Shown here piece by piece: positions 17,795 to 26,275 of a stretch of 64,000 nt of DNA. Every line of letters begins with the position of its first letter. Positions within the stretch are counted from its first letter, which is position 1. Made by a program: the position numbers and the translations under genes. The notes under the pieces are model-generated. The model saw nothing but the letters and a program-made list of their open reading frames with translations. It was not told the DNA's origin and searched no databases. Source of the stretch: CAZPQN01 sp964588795 (GTDB taxonomy: Bacteria; Fidelibacterota; UBA2242); contig CAZPQN010000006.1 of assembly GCA_964588795.1 (NCBI GenBank), positions 1 to 64,000 of the forward strand. The letters are read 5' to 3'.

Positions 17795-18357
17795 CCCTGG
17801 ATGCTGAAAAGCTGCAGGTTGATCAGATGCTGAAGCGGGTCGGCGGACTGGGCGCTAATCTCACATTTTTCCACCAGAAGCCAGGCGTCGCTTTGCTCGA
17901 GGAGTTCCAAGAAACTCAGCAACTGAGGATAAGTTGAAATCAGGCGCAGATTAAGTGGCAGGCGGGTGTAGCCCGGCAGGATGTTCTCGCGGGCAGGTTG
18001 CGGGTCGATAGACTGGATTTTGACGCCGGAACTCAGGGCGGCACGATTGAGTTCATTGAGCAGGCGAGGCAGGTCACCGGCCTTGAGGCACCGCTGTTTG
18101 AATTCAGTGGCCAGGGCGGTGCTGGCCGCCAGGTCTTTTTGGAGGAGGGCTAAAACATTTTGGACGTCCGTGGTCCGGATTTTTAAATAAATTTCGTCCA
18201 GTGATCCGCGTTGTTTTTTTAGGGCGGCATATTCGCGCACCTGCGGCTGGATGATCAGCAGATTGCCGGCAACGAGCGCCGCGGAATAGATGAAAATGGC
18301 CAGCAACATCCAGTGCAGTTTAATGGTACTGTGTAAATAAGTTACAAATTTGCGCAT
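17791..18357 (-). CDS. pilO: PilO-like pilus alignment protein
   Basis: A 188-residue bitopic protein with one transmembrane helix (MLLAIFIYSAALVAGNLLI), a coiled-coil stretch (QVREYAALKKQRGSLDEIYLK) and a ferredoxin-like periplasmic domain containing the PilO-typical LNRAALSSGVKIQSIDP and YPQLLSFLELLEQ. It pairs with PilN in the alignment complex between platform and secretin. It follows the pilN stop directly with no gap. Confidence 0.82.
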   Translation of the reverse strand: MRKFVTYLHSTIKLHWMLLAIFIYSAALVAGNLLIIQPQVREYAALKKQRGSLDEIYLKIRTTDVQNVLALLQKDLAASTALATEFKQRCLKAGDLPRLLNELNRAALSSGVKIQSIDPQPARENILPGYTRLPLNLRLISTYPQLLSFLELLEQSDAWLLVEKCEISAQSADPLQHLINLQLFSIQG

Positions 18358-18954
18358 TTAATAAGCTCCGAGCGTAAACACCAGCGCCTGACCGGCGCCC
18401 TTCTTGCCGATTCTGTTTTGCAGTAATTCCAGCGACTGAAAATATTGCATAAAGGCGGCATTCTTTTCAAGATTCAGCTTGAACTGTTCAATGCTGGTCA
18501 GGTCTTGTGCGCGGGGATTGATGGGCATATAGCCGACCAATTTCAGGCGTTCCGCCGGGCGGCCCTTCGGTGGAAGGGTATTGATGGAGATCTCTTCGAG
18601 ACGAATATTGCCCGGCAATGCTCCGGACAGGGCGAGGAGTTTTCTCTGCCAGACCAGGGGGCGGTGCAGGCTCTGACGGTAAATATTGATTTTTTGATCA
18701 ATCGCCTGGCGCTCCGCGTATAGTTTTTCGATGACCATTAATTTGGGCTTGAGCAGGTCGAGCTCGTTCTGAACCTTCTGGATTTCGCGTCGGTAGAGTT
18801 GCGCCATAAACAGGTTGATCTTGACGGTATTAAGCAGGGCAAAAAGCGAGAAAAGCCAGACGGCGCTGTAAGCAAAAATAATATAGAAACGCAGTTTGCG
18901 CTGTTTGCGTCGGAGACCGGCGGTGCCCAATAGATTCATTTGCAGGTCATTCAT
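18358..18954 (-). CDS. pilN: PilN-like pilus assembly protein
   Basis: A 198-residue bitopic protein with a short cytoplasmic segment (MNDLQMNLLGT), which is the part that binds PilM in known systems. A transmembrane helix follows (FYIIFAYSAVWLFSLFALL), then a coiled coil (IQKVQNELDLLKPKLMVIEKL) and a periplasmic ferredoxin-like domain (IRLEEISINTLPP). The canonical INLLP binding peptide is only loosely matched (MNLLG). It overlaps pilM by four bases. Confidence 0.82.
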   Translation of the reverse strand: MNDLQMNLLGTAGLRRKQRKLRFYIIFAYSAVWLFSLFALLNTVKINLFMAQLYRREIQKVQNELDLLKPKLMVIEKLYAERQAIDQKINIYRQSLHRPLVWQRKLLALSGALPGNIRLEEISINTLPPKGRPAERLKLVGYMPINPRAQDLTSIEQFKLNLEKNAAFMQYFQSLELLQNRIGKKGAGQALVFTLGAY

Positions 18955-20006
18955 AATTCCTCCTGCAAAGCCAGGCCCAGCGCGGGAGCCAGAAATGGTC
19001 CCAGCGCTTTAACTTCCGCCGGACTAAGGCCATGGGTAAAGTAGTTATCAAGTAGTGGATTCCAGAGCCGCACGGGTACTTTGAGCAGGCTGGCCAGCTG
19101 ATAATCGAGGCCTTTCAGCAGGGCGCCGCCGCCGCATAACCAGATTTCGCCCAGCTCCTCTGCGCCGAAGTTTATGCGGTAGCTGATATCCAGGTCGTGA
19201 ATAATCACGGCGAGCCGGCTGGCTAACGTTTCTGCCTCTGTTTCCCAGTCCACCGGCGTTCCCGCCGTGACAGCAGGGTCGGATTGCGCGGCGATTTTTT
19301 GCTGTTCGGCATTGGCAAAGGAGGTATGGAAACGTCTCTCCACGGCCCCGGTGACTTGATTGCCACCCAATGCGATGGCGTTGAAGGATGGACGATGAGT
19401 TTCATCCATTAAATTAAAGGTAGTGCGCTCGGCGCCGATATTGACCAACATGACCGGTCGGGAGTTTTTGGGAGGATGGGCTTTCTGCCAGAGAGTGTTG
19501 AGCGCCAGCTGATCGATTGCCACAATCTCAGCCTCCAGTCCGGCGCGGGTCAGAATTTCCTGATGCCGGTTGAGATCGTTACTTTTAGTCACGCCGACGA
19601 GCAGGGTTTGTTTTTTCAATTGCCGATCGATGGCGAGTACGATGTAGTCGAACTCTATGGCATCGGTTTCATAAGGCAGACCACCGGTCAGGTTGAGTCG
19701 AATGGCGGTTTTGAGCTCGCCGTCGGCCAGGAGGGGCAATTCAATGACCCGCATGTGGGTCGAGGGTGTCGAAAGAATGGTGCGCACGCGCCGCCCGCCG
19801 ATTCTGAGGGTGCGCAACAGCTGCACAATTAAGGTCACTGTCAGATCATCGGGACGTGCGACCCGACCGGTCTGATAGATGTCAATCATTTTGACGAATT
19901 CGATCTGGCGAGGATTCTTTTCCTGTACCCCGACCAGTTTAATGACGTTACAGCCGAGGTCGAGTACGATTCGTTTGGATTCCCGGAAAAGCATCTTAAA
20001 CTTCAT
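18951..20006 (-). CDS. pilM: PilM-like actin-fold pilus assembly ATPase
   Basis: A 351-residue cytoplasmic protein of the FtsA/MreB actin family. It has phosphate loop 1 (IVLDLGCNVIKLVGV), RTILSTPSTHMRVIELPLL, a second phosphate loop (VMLVNIGAERTTFNLM) and the adenosine motif (EIWLCGGGALLKGLDYQLA). PilM binds the PilN N-terminus and couples the ATPase machinery to the alignment complex. I choose the ATG at 20006 because it forms an ATGA overlap with the upstream stop; a GTG at 20021 would add five residues. Confidence 0.88.
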   Translation of the reverse strand: MKFKMLFRESKRIVLDLGCNVIKLVGVQEKNPRQIEFVKMIDIYQTGRVARPDDLTVTLIVQLLRTLRIGGRRVRTILSTPSTHMRVIELPLLADGELKTAIRLNLTGGLPYETDAIEFDYIVLAIDRQLKKQTLLVGVTKSNDLNRHQEILTRAGLEAEIVAIDQLALNTLWQKAHPPKNSRPVMLVNIGAERTTFNLMDETHRPSFNAIALGGNQVTGAVERRFHTSFANAEQQKIAAQSDPAVTAGTPVDWETEAETLASRLAVIIHDLDISYRINFGAEELGEIWLCGGGALLKGLDYQLASLLKVPVRLWNPLLDNYFTHGLSPAEVKALGPFLAPALGLALQEEL

Positions 20007-20944
20007 CCTGTTCTGCGCCACGTCCCGGCGACCGGCAATTTACGCCAATCGTAATTTTCGGCACCCGGAAAACCGGGCGGATAGTGATAATAGCGGGGAC
20101 TGTCGCCGTCATCGATGTCCACGCCGCTTTTCAAAATCACCTTGTTGGCAACAATCGGCCCGCTGATCAGTTTGCCTTTGAAGAGGACGAAACCAGAAGA
20201 GTAGACCATCCCATTGATCGTCAACTGCGGTGTGCCGCTCACGTCGGCTTCGGTCTGGGCGGTGTCGGCGGCGATTAGTGCGGGATAATAAAGATTGGTG
20301 TCCGGCATTTGCTGGGCGGTGATTGTTACCTGGCCAATAAACTTTATACCGCCGGTCACGATCATTGTACCATTCAGGGCTGTTCCGTTTTTCATGGTGA
20401 CCGATCCGTCCACAAAATGGATACCGTCGGGCATAGTTCCATCAAACGTCTGATCGTCATTGTAAATGTAATTCGCCCGGGAGTAATAGTAATTCAGATC
20501 GGGCGCGGGAATGGAGCCGAACCAGGCGATACCGTGTCCGTCGAGACAGGAAAGGTAAAAATTACTCGTGTCGAGCTGATTTTGGTAGACGACAATGTGG
20601 TTGAAGGGATGGTCTTCAAAGACATTGACCCGCACGGTCCGGGTCACCTGACCCGCCCGACCGGTAGCGGTCAGAGTCTGATTGATGGAATCATACAGGA
20701 CGGTCATCTGCTCGTCGCTGAAATTACACAGGTGATCCGCACCGTGATTCAGGCGCCAGAAACCGATACTTAGTCCGCTTTCAGCCAGAAAAAAAGCTCT
20801 ATGGCGTTGAATCTGACGAACCCCAGATTGTCCCTCCAATGCGGATAGCGATAAAAAGGCCGTCCCGGTTATTGTGAGTACCAGGAAAAAGATCAGCACC
20901 ATGCCCAGAACGCTGCCATTTTCGTTATCCACCAGACAGGACAT
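20003..20944 (-). CDS. large PilX/GspK-like minor pilin with a beta-rich C-terminal domain
   Basis: A 313-residue protein. The N-terminus has the PilX pattern: ENGSVLGMVLIFFLVLTITG followed by AFFLAESGLSIGFW. A Gly/Ser processing site is present, but Glu at +5 is missing (Met), as in GspK-type tip pilins. The C-terminal 200 residues have short Gly-rich repeats (VDGSVTMKNGTALNGTMIV) suggestive of a beta-solenoid. It probably sits at the pilus tip. It lies between pilD and pilM in the operon. Tip or adhesin function is inference. Confidence 0.72.
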   Translation of the reverse strand: MSCLVDNENGSVLGMVLIFFLVLTITGTAFLSLSALEGQSGVRQIQRHRAFFLAESGLSIGFWRLNHGADHLCNFSDEQMTVLYDSINQTLTATGRAGQVTRTVRVNVFEDHPFNHIVVYQNQLDTSNFYLSCLDGHGIAWFGSIPAPDLNYYYSRANYIYNDDQTFDGTMPDGIHFVDGSVTMKNGTALNGTMIVTGGIKFIGQVTITAQQMPDTNLYYPALIAADTAQTEADVSGTPQLTINGMVYSSGFVLFKGKLISGPIVANKVILKSGVDIDDGDSPRYYHYPPGFPGAENYDWRKLPVAGTWRRTG

Positions 20945-21718
20945 CTATCGCCCCAAAATCAAATACCAGTGAATTAAAGAGTCGCCGCCTACCTGCGCTA
21001 TCCAGGCTCCGGCGATCAGAAACGGAGCGTAAGGCAGGTGGCCTTTAAGCTGCAGGCGACGGGTGGCGATTAAAATCAGCCCAACCAGACTCGCCAGTCC
21101 GAAGCTAATGAACAGGCCGACTGACCCTAACGGTGCGCCTAACCACAATCCGACCAAGCCGGCGAGTTTAATGTCGCCTCCACCAAGGCTGGCCTGTTTG
21201 AACAACCAATTTCCCACCAGCGCACTTAGGTATAAAAGTCCACCGCAGAGGAATGCCCCAAACAGTGCCGCCCGGTAACCCGCAAAACCGGTTAGGGCTT
21301 CCCAAAGCACCACCAGCCCCATTCCCAATAGGAGCAGGCGATTGGGAATTATCTGATGTTCGAGATCGATAAAAACAATCGCTAACATCAGCCAATTCAA
21401 TGCGGCGAAAATTCCGCCTGCAACGGATACCCCATAACGCCGAATACCATACAGCGAAATTGCGCCAGCAACTGCTTCCACGATGAAGTAGCGCCAGGTA
21501 ATCGGGCGGTGACAGTAACGGCATCTGCCCCGCAGAGCCAGAAAACTGAACAGGGGCAGGTTGTCAGCGACCGCCAGTTGGTGACCGCAGTGCGGGCAGT
21601 GGGAGCGCGGTGTGCTGAGAGAGAGGCCTCGCGGCAGACGATAGATGATCACATTGACGAAACTGCCGAAGATCGCGCCAAGGTAAAATAACAGTAAAGT
21701 CCAACAGAGCTTTTCCAT
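20945..21718 (-). CDS. pilD: prepilin peptidase / N-methyltransferase
   Basis: A 257-residue polytopic membrane protease that cleaves prepilin leaders and methylates the new N-terminus. The zinc-binding methyltransferase loop has two CxxC pairs (CPHCGH and CRYCHR). The catalytic aspartates lie in FIDLEHQIIPNRL and GGGDIKLAGLVG. GSFVNVIIYRLPRG is the conserved N-terminal signature. It starts one base after the pilW-like stop. Confidence 0.95.
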   Translation of the reverse strand: MEKLCWTLLLFYLGAIFGSFVNVIIYRLPRGLSLSTPRSHCPHCGHQLAVADNLPLFSFLALRGRCRYCHRPITWRYFIVEAVAGAISLYGIRRYGVSVAGGIFAALNWLMLAIVFIDLEHQIIPNRLLLLGMGLVVLWEALTGFAGYRAALFGAFLCGGLLYLSALVGNWLFKQASLGGGDIKLAGLVGLWLGAPLGSVGLFISFGLASLVGLILIATRRLQLKGHLPYAPFLIAGAWIAQVGGDSLIHWYLILGR

Positions 21719-21719
21719 A

Positions 21720-22229
21720 TTAGTTCCGAAAAAAATAGCGGTTCTGAGATGTCAGCCGCAATTCCGCCCGTTGCAGGGACAGGCTCAGGTTGATGTAGCG
21801 TTCATTGCCCGGGCTGGGGTCGCGATGAAAACTCAGCGTGTCCACCACGTTACGGACCAGGCGCTGAGGTGTTCCGCCGAGCGCTGTTCGCACGAAATCA
21901 TGCCCCCCTTGATAAAAAATTGTCGTTGTCCCGCTCGGGCTGGAGACTTTAAGGCAATGACCGCTGGTGACCGTCGGACCAGTCAGATAGGTGGAAGAAT
22001 CGGCGTAAATGTCGGAGCCGCTGGCACGTCCATCCCGGATGCAGGTTCCCACAATTTCGGCGATAAGAGACAGGTCGCGCTGTAGATCCGCCTGACGATT
22101 GCCACGCGAGAAATGGCGGTTGGCGGTGATGATCAAGAGACCGGCCGTCAGGGCCAAAATGCTTGAAATGCACAGCGCAATGGCCAGCTCCACCAAAGTA
22201 AAACCGGATTGCGACAGCGTGAATTTCAT
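21720..22229 (-). CDS. PilW/GspJ-like minor pilin
   Basis: A 169-residue prepilin with a leader ending in Gly and then FTLVELAIALCISSILA, so it has a cleavable signal and Glu at +5. The body (ANRHFSRGNRQADLQRDL, later TIFYQGG and LVRNVVDTLSFHRD) matches the PilW/GspJ pattern in which a helix leads into a beta domain describing bond-type comparisons. It overlaps the upstream gene by ATGA. Confidence 0.78.
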   Translation of the reverse strand: MKFTLSQSGFTLVELAIALCISSILALTAGLLIITANRHFSRGNRQADLQRDLSLIAEIVGTCIRDGRASGSDIYADSSTYLTGPTVTSGHCLKVSSPSGTTTIFYQGGHDFVRTALGGTPQRLVRNVVDTLSFHRDPSPGNERYINLSLSLQRAELRLTSQNRYFFRN

Positions 22230-22684
22230 TGCATATAGTCCTCATCCAGGAACAAAGTCAAACTGACGCCTTCGGGCGGAGCGCCAATCCAGTTGATAGT
22301 GGTGGTTACCATTTTATAGTCCAGCGGATTGGCATCCTTATCACCGCCGCCCGAACCGTCAAACATGTCGTCGATGTTGGTAACAATCGTAGTGCGGGTG
22401 GCGTTACGGGAGTTCAGGAAGATTGGGGTGTCGGTCTCGTTCAGGCTGTCAGCCAACTGAGCATAAGTAAATCTTCTGGCCGTTTCAAGACGTTGTTCAG
22501 CGGCGAGCACGGCCAGGCGGTGCATCGCGGTGCTATCCAGACGCGCCCGGCCGCCGATAAAAAATTGCATACCGCCCAATAGCACAACCGTCATGACCAG
22601 CATAGCGATCATGTTTTCAGCCAGGGTGGTGCCGCTCTCATCAGCCAAGAAGTTGTGGAAGGTCCTGTTCAATTTCGACCTCAT
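22226..22684 (-). CDS. PilV-like minor pilin
   Basis: About 152 residues. I take the ATG at 22684. The frame stays open upstream into the pilin gene, but those residues are not pilin-like. Processing should occur in ESGTTLAENMIAMLVMTVVLLGG, with Glu at +5. RLAVLAAEQRLETARRFTYAQL is the usual PilV/GspI helix. The start codon lies directly behind the pilin 3' hairpin, with no clear Shine-Dalgarno, so its translation may be limited by that structure. Confidence 0.72.
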   Translation of the reverse strand: MRSKLNRTFHNFLADESGTTLAENMIAMLVMTVVLLGGMQFFIGGRARLDSTAMHRLAVLAAEQRLETARRFTYAQLADSLNETDTPIFLNSRNATRTTIVTNIDDMFDGSGGGDKDANPLDYKMVTTTINWIGAPPEGVSLTLFLDEDYMQ

Positions 22685-22686
22685 TC

Positions 22687-22716
22687 GGGGGCGGGGAGAC
22701 CAAGCCCCCCGCCCTC
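22687..22716 (-). terminator. strong GC hairpin between the major pilin and the PilV-like gene
   Basis: A ten-pair stem: 22687-22696 pairs with 22707-22716, with one G-T wobble and a ten-base loop. There is no U-tract. It lies 12 bases after the pilin stop and just ahead of the next start codon. It is better read as a partial terminator or 3' mRNA-stabilising structure than as a full stop, because the operon clearly continues. Confidence 0.6.
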
Positions 22717-22727
22717 CAAATCGGGAA

Positions 22728-23138
22728 TTAGATTCCACCGGCGAAATTGCCATTGTGATCGAGGGTGCGATCATTCCCAGCTCCGAAAATCGCATCCTTC
22801 GTGCACTTGATAGTGTACGTCGAATCGTCGGAAGTGAGGGTGTAGTCAGAAGCGACGAAATACTTGCCGTTCAGGTCTTCGGCACTGATGTCCAGTCCGG
22901 AGACGGCCGTCACGGCGGTTCCAGCCGCGGCTGTCGGATAAACGCTATTGCCAGCGTAGTAAACCCGTAAAGCCGTGCGGACAGTCCCTAACGCCGCGTC
23001 GCACTCGCTCATCTTGGCTTTCTTGATGTTCGATTGATAGATCGGGACCGCGACGGCGGCTAAGATACCGACGATCACGATGACAATCATCAATTCGACC
23101 AGGGTGAAACCTTTTTCGTTGTGCATGAACCTTTTCAT
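22728..23138 (-). CDS. pilA: major type IV pilin (type IVa)
   Basis: A 136-residue prepilin with a ten-residue leader (MKRFMHNEKG) and mature N-terminus FTLVELMIVIVIVGILAAVA, including Phe1 and Glu5. Two cysteines (in SECDAALG and IKCTKDAI) could form the disulfide loop, although the first is near the helix. The C-terminal domain is small and Ala/Gly/Ser/Thr-rich. It has the best ribosome-binding site in the operon (AAAGGAGG, eight bases upstream), consistent with high expression. Confidence 0.92.
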   Translation of the reverse strand: MKRFMHNEKGFTLVELMIVIVIVGILAAVAVPIYQSNIKKAKMSECDAALGTVRTALRVYYAGNSVYPTAAAGTAVTAVSGLDISAEDLNGKYFVASDYTLTSDDSTYTIKCTKDAIFGAGNDRTLDHNGNFAGGI

Positions 23139-23159
23139 TTGGTTGCCTCCTTTGCTTAG

Positions 23160-23190
23160 CCTGTCGGCGGACGCTTGCCGGTTCGACAGG
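23160..23190 (-). promoter_or_regulatory. inverted repeat in the pilin leader
   Basis: CCTGTCG (23160-23166) and CGACAGG (23184-23190) form a perfect 7-bp dyad with 17 bases between, in the 66-base gap between pilC and pilA. In mRNA it would be a hairpin just upstream of the pilin ribosome-binding site. Its TGTCG/CGACA arms resemble the half-sites upstream of pilB, but the spacing differs. Confidence 0.4.
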
Positions 23191-23204
23191 GTTTGTTTAT
23201 GTTG

Positions 23205-24434
23205 TTAACCACCGATTGCTCCAGACATTTGAAAGATGGGCAGATAAAGCGCAATGACTACCACCAGAGCGAGAACCCCCAAACCTATCATCAGCACGGG
23301 TTCGATGATGGCGGTCAGACTGTCAATCATGCCATTCAATTGCCGTTCATAGAATTCCGCTACCTTATTGAGCATCGTCTCAAGCGCTCCGGATTCCTCC
23401 CCGACCGCGATCATTTTGGTCATCATGGGAGGAAAGAGCGGATGATTTTCGAGCGACCGGGCTAACGAAGCTCCACCGGTCACACCTTTCTTGACCTGCT
23501 CCGCGATTTCCTGAATGACTAAATTGTTGGTCGTTTCCGCGGCAATGCTCAGAGCGTCCACCAGGCCAACCCCATTTTTCGTCAGGGTGCCTAATGTTTT
23601 TGTGAAGCGGGCGATGGTGGACTTCAGGACCATCTTGCCGATGACGGGCAGTTTGAAATAAAGTTGATGCAGGAAACGCCGCCCGTTGGGTTTACTGGTG
23701 AAAATTTTGAAACCGACCACCAAACCAGCCAGCAGGCCGACTTCAATCAGAAAATTGCGTCGAAAGAAATTGCTGACGGCCAGAATGACCAGGGTCGGTC
23801 CGGGCAGTTGCGCGCCGAAACTTTCAAAAATATCTTTGAATTTGGGTACCAGCCCGAAAATAACCGCCGAAACCACCAATCCGAAGAAAATCAGAATAAA
23901 GCGCGGATAAGAGGACGCCGATTTGATTTTGCGGTCAATTTTGTCTTTGTCTTCGATATAAGTCGCCAGTTGTTCCAGGATGCCACTCAGATTGCCACTG
24001 GCTTCGGCGACCTTGACCATGGAAATTGCAATATTGGGGAAAACGTGAGGGTAGCGCGCTAGAGCGAAGGAGAAGTTGATGCCGCCCTCCACGTTTTCCC
24101 GGACATTGCGCAGGATGTCGCGCAAGTATTTATTCTCGGCTTGGTCGGTCAGAATGGAAAGTCCGTCCACCAGTTGCACGCCCGCATCTACCATCGTGGC
24201 TAATTGACGGAAAAAGACGACCAGGTCTTCCGTTTTGACTTTGCTGGAGAGTCCCAGTTTGGAACGGGCCAACCCTTTTTCGGTTTTGATTTTATCGGCC
24301 AGGCGCTCCGCCGAGATGATGGTAATGGCCTGTTTTTTCAATTGCGTCGCCAGAGCGAAAGAACTGTCGGCTTCCGCTGTGCCGCGAATTTTTTTGCCGT
24401 TGCTGTCAATCGCGATGTAATTGAAATAAGTCAT
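23205..24434 (-). CDS. pilC: PilC/GspF inner-membrane platform protein
   Basis: A 409-residue protein with the duplicated T2SSF domain. The first copy includes VFFRQLATMVDAGVQLVDGL and NLSGILEQLATY. The second copy includes FTKTLGTLTKNGVGLVDAL and GALETMLNKVAEFYE. Three transmembrane helices are visible, the last VLMIGLGVLALVVVIALYLPI. It anchors the assembly ATPase and pilin extraction. It starts one base after pilB. Confidence 0.95.
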   Translation of the reverse strand: MTYFNYIAIDSNGKKIRGTAEADSSFALATQLKKQAITIISAERLADKIKTEKGLARSKLGLSSKVKTEDLVVFFRQLATMVDAGVQLVDGLSILTDQAENKYLRDILRNVRENVEGGINFSFALARYPHVFPNIAISMVKVAEASGNLSGILEQLATYIEDKDKIDRKIKSASSYPRFILIFFGLVVSAVIFGLVPKFKDIFESFGAQLPGPTLVILAVSNFFRRNFLIEVGLLAGLVVGFKIFTSKPNGRRFLHQLYFKLPVIGKMVLKSTIARFTKTLGTLTKNGVGLVDALSIAAETTNNLVIQEIAEQVKKGVTGGASLARSLENHPLFPPMMTKMIAVGEESGALETMLNKVAEFYERQLNGMIDSLTAIIEPVLMIGLGVLALVVVIALYLPIFQMSGAIGG

Positions 24435-24435
24435 T

Positions 24436-26094
24436 TCAGATAATTCTCAGGATTTCGTCAATTGTCGTCAGCCCGTCGCGGACTTTTTTAAGGCCGTTTT
24501 GCAGTAGGGTTTCCATACCGATGCGTTGTCCCATGTCCTTGAGTTCAGCTTCAGCGGCATTGGCGATGACGAGGTCTTTGATTTCGCGCGCCAGTAGGAA
24601 AAATTCGTAGATGGCGATTCGTCCCCAGAAACCCGAACCCCCGCAGTGTTCGCAACCGCGACCATGATAGAAGCTGATTTCTGCAGGATTTACCTGCAAA
24701 GCCCGCAGGCGCGTCCGGATTTCCTCGTCCGGCGTGTAAGGCTCCTTGCAATGCAGGCAGATGCGCCGCGCCAAACGCTGGGCAATGATGAGCGATAATG
24801 CCGAACAGATCAGGTATTTGTCAATGCCCATGTTCAGGAGCCGGATGATGGTCGCAACGGCGTCGTTGGTATGCAGGGTCGAGAGTACCATATGCCCGGT
24901 CAGCGCGGCCTTTATGGCGATCTCGGCGGTTTCCGAGTCCCGGATTTCACCGACCATGACAATGTCGGGATCCTGTCGCAGGATCGAGCGCAACCCGGCG
25001 GCAAAGGTCAAACCAACCTGCGGCCGGGCTTGAATTTGGTTGACCCCTTTCAGGCGATATTCGACCGGATCCTCCACGGTAATGATGTTTTTTTCGGGCG
25101 AGTTGACAAAATTGAGGGCTGAATAAAGCGTCGTGGTTTTACCACTGCCAGTCGGGCCGGTGACCAAAACCATGCCATGGGCCTGTGAGAGAACCTCCTT
25201 GAACTTCTGCATCAGGACTGGCTCGAAGCCGATGTCATCAATATTCAGCGAGATACTGCCCTTGTCAAGAACCCGCATGACGATTTTTTCGCCGTAGATT
25301 GTGGGTAACGAGGAAATGCGGATGTCAACCTGACGCCCCATGATTTTTATTTTGGTGCGACCGTCCTGTGGCACGCGCCGCTCGGCAATATCCAGCCCCC
25401 CTAAAATTTTAATTCGGGAGATAATCCCCGCCTGCATCTTCTTGGGTGGTGGCGTTATTTCCCGCAACATGCCATCAATCCTAAAACGCACCTTGAGTTC
25501 TTTTTCCTGCGGTTCGATGTGGATGTCGCTGGCGCGATCCTGAATTGCCTGCAACAGCATCAGATTGACGAATTTGATTGCCGGGGCATCTTCGGCCTGG
25601 ATACGGAGAAGATCCGCATCAGAGTCTTCAGCTTCGTCTTCCTGATCCACTTCAAAATCCACCAGCTCACGCATGCTCTCCTCCAGGTCGGTGCGGCGAG
25701 AGTAGAGCTTCTCGATCGCCGATCCCAATTCATCGAGCGGCGTGTACGAAACCTCAAGGTGGTAACCGGTTTTCATACGAATGGTTTCCTTGGCAATCGC
25801 ATCAAAGGGGTTAGCCATGGCAACCGAAACCGCGTTGTCTTTAAGGGCGGTCGGCAACAGGCCGAAGAAACGCGCATACTCTTCCGGTATCAGAGATACG
25901 ACGCTGGGATCTATGAAACCCAACGTCTCTATCCGGGTTTGCGGAATATGCTCGAGTCGAATAAAATGTTCCAGACGGCGGCGCCGCTCATCCAGCGGGA
26001 GAGTGGATGCTTCCACCGTGACCGGGGGTTGAGCCGGTAAATTCGGTGTGGCCGGGTCAATGGAATTTTTGTTGTTGCGGTTAAATAATTGCAT
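24436..26094 (-). CDS. pilB: PilB pilus extension ATPase
   Basis: A hexameric AAA-like ATPase of about 552 residues. The N-terminal MshEN/GspE_N domain covers residues 40-150 (LGFIDPSVVSLIPEEYA). Walker A is GPTGSGKTTT, the Asp box lies in EDPVEYRLKG, and Walker B is DIVMVGEIRDSETAE. A four-cysteine zinc finger follows (CLHCKEPY and CEHCGGSGFW), which marks PilB rather than PilT. The ATG at 26094 is chosen over an upstream in-frame start at 26136. It has no visible Shine-Dalgarno and lies within a few bases of the predicted transcription start. Confidence 0.93.
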   Translation of the reverse strand: MQLFNRNNKNSIDPATPNLPAQPPVTVEASTLPLDERRRRLEHFIRLEHIPQTRIETLGFIDPSVVSLIPEEYARFFGLLPTALKDNAVSVAMANPFDAIAKETIRMKTGYHLEVSYTPLDELGSAIEKLYSRRTDLEESMRELVDFEVDQEDEAEDSDADLLRIQAEDAPAIKFVNLMLLQAIQDRASDIHIEPQEKELKVRFRIDGMLREITPPPKKMQAGIISRIKILGGLDIAERRVPQDGRTKIKIMGRQVDIRISSLPTIYGEKIVMRVLDKGSISLNIDDIGFEPVLMQKFKEVLSQAHGMVLVTGPTGSGKTTTLYSALNFVNSPEKNIITVEDPVEYRLKGVNQIQARPQVGLTFAAGLRSILRQDPDIVMVGEIRDSETAEIAIKAALTGHMVLSTLHTNDAVATIIRLLNMGIDKYLICSALSLIIAQRLARRICLHCKEPYTPDEEIRTRLRALQVNPAEISFYHGRGCEHCGGSGFWGRIAIYEFFLLAREIKDLVIANAAEAELKDMGQRIGMETLLQNGLKKVRDGLTTIDEILRII

Positions 26095-26110
26095 TGCGAA
26101 TATTATAAAG

Positions 26111-26125
26111 TCAAATGCTGTACCA
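26111..26125 (-). promoter_or_regulatory. putative sigma-54 promoter of the pilus operon
   Basis: On the minus strand the element reads TGGTACA-GCAT-TTGA. It keeps the GG and the ten-base spacing of the -24/-12 consensus (TGGCACG-N4-TTGC), with TTGA in place of TTGC. It sits between the regulator dyads and pilB. A perfect TATAAT lies directly downstream (26107-26102) but has no matching -35, and either reading puts +1 within a few bases of the ATG. Confidence 0.45.
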
Positions 26126-26201
26126 GAGCGGCTCATTTAATCCCAATACGCTGATAATCAACTGTTTAACGACAATATCACTTATTATGAAGAAAACGGT
26201 G

Positions 26202-26221
26202 GTGTCGCCAATCAACGACAC
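26202..26221. promoter_or_regulatory. dyad A upstream of pilB (GTGTCG-N8-CGACAC)
   Basis: A perfect 6-bp inverted repeat with eight bases between the arms. Its centre is about 100 bases upstream of the sigma-54-like element. It is the most symmetric of three dyads sharing this architecture and a candidate binding site for the NtrC-type regulator encoded next door. Confidence 0.5.
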
Positions 26222-26255
26222 ATGCTGATCGTCGATTGTCGCCTGCTTACGGGCA

Positions 26256-26275
26256 GTGTCGCTTGAAAGCGACGG
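26256..26275. promoter_or_regulatory. dyad B upstream of pilB (GTGTCG-N8-CGACGG)
   Basis: It has the same half-site and eight-base spacing as dyad A, with two mismatches in the outer right arm. The inner bases extend the symmetry to GTCGCTT-GA-AAGCGAC, so it could also form a hairpin in RNA. It shares its last base with dyad C. Confidence 0.5.
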
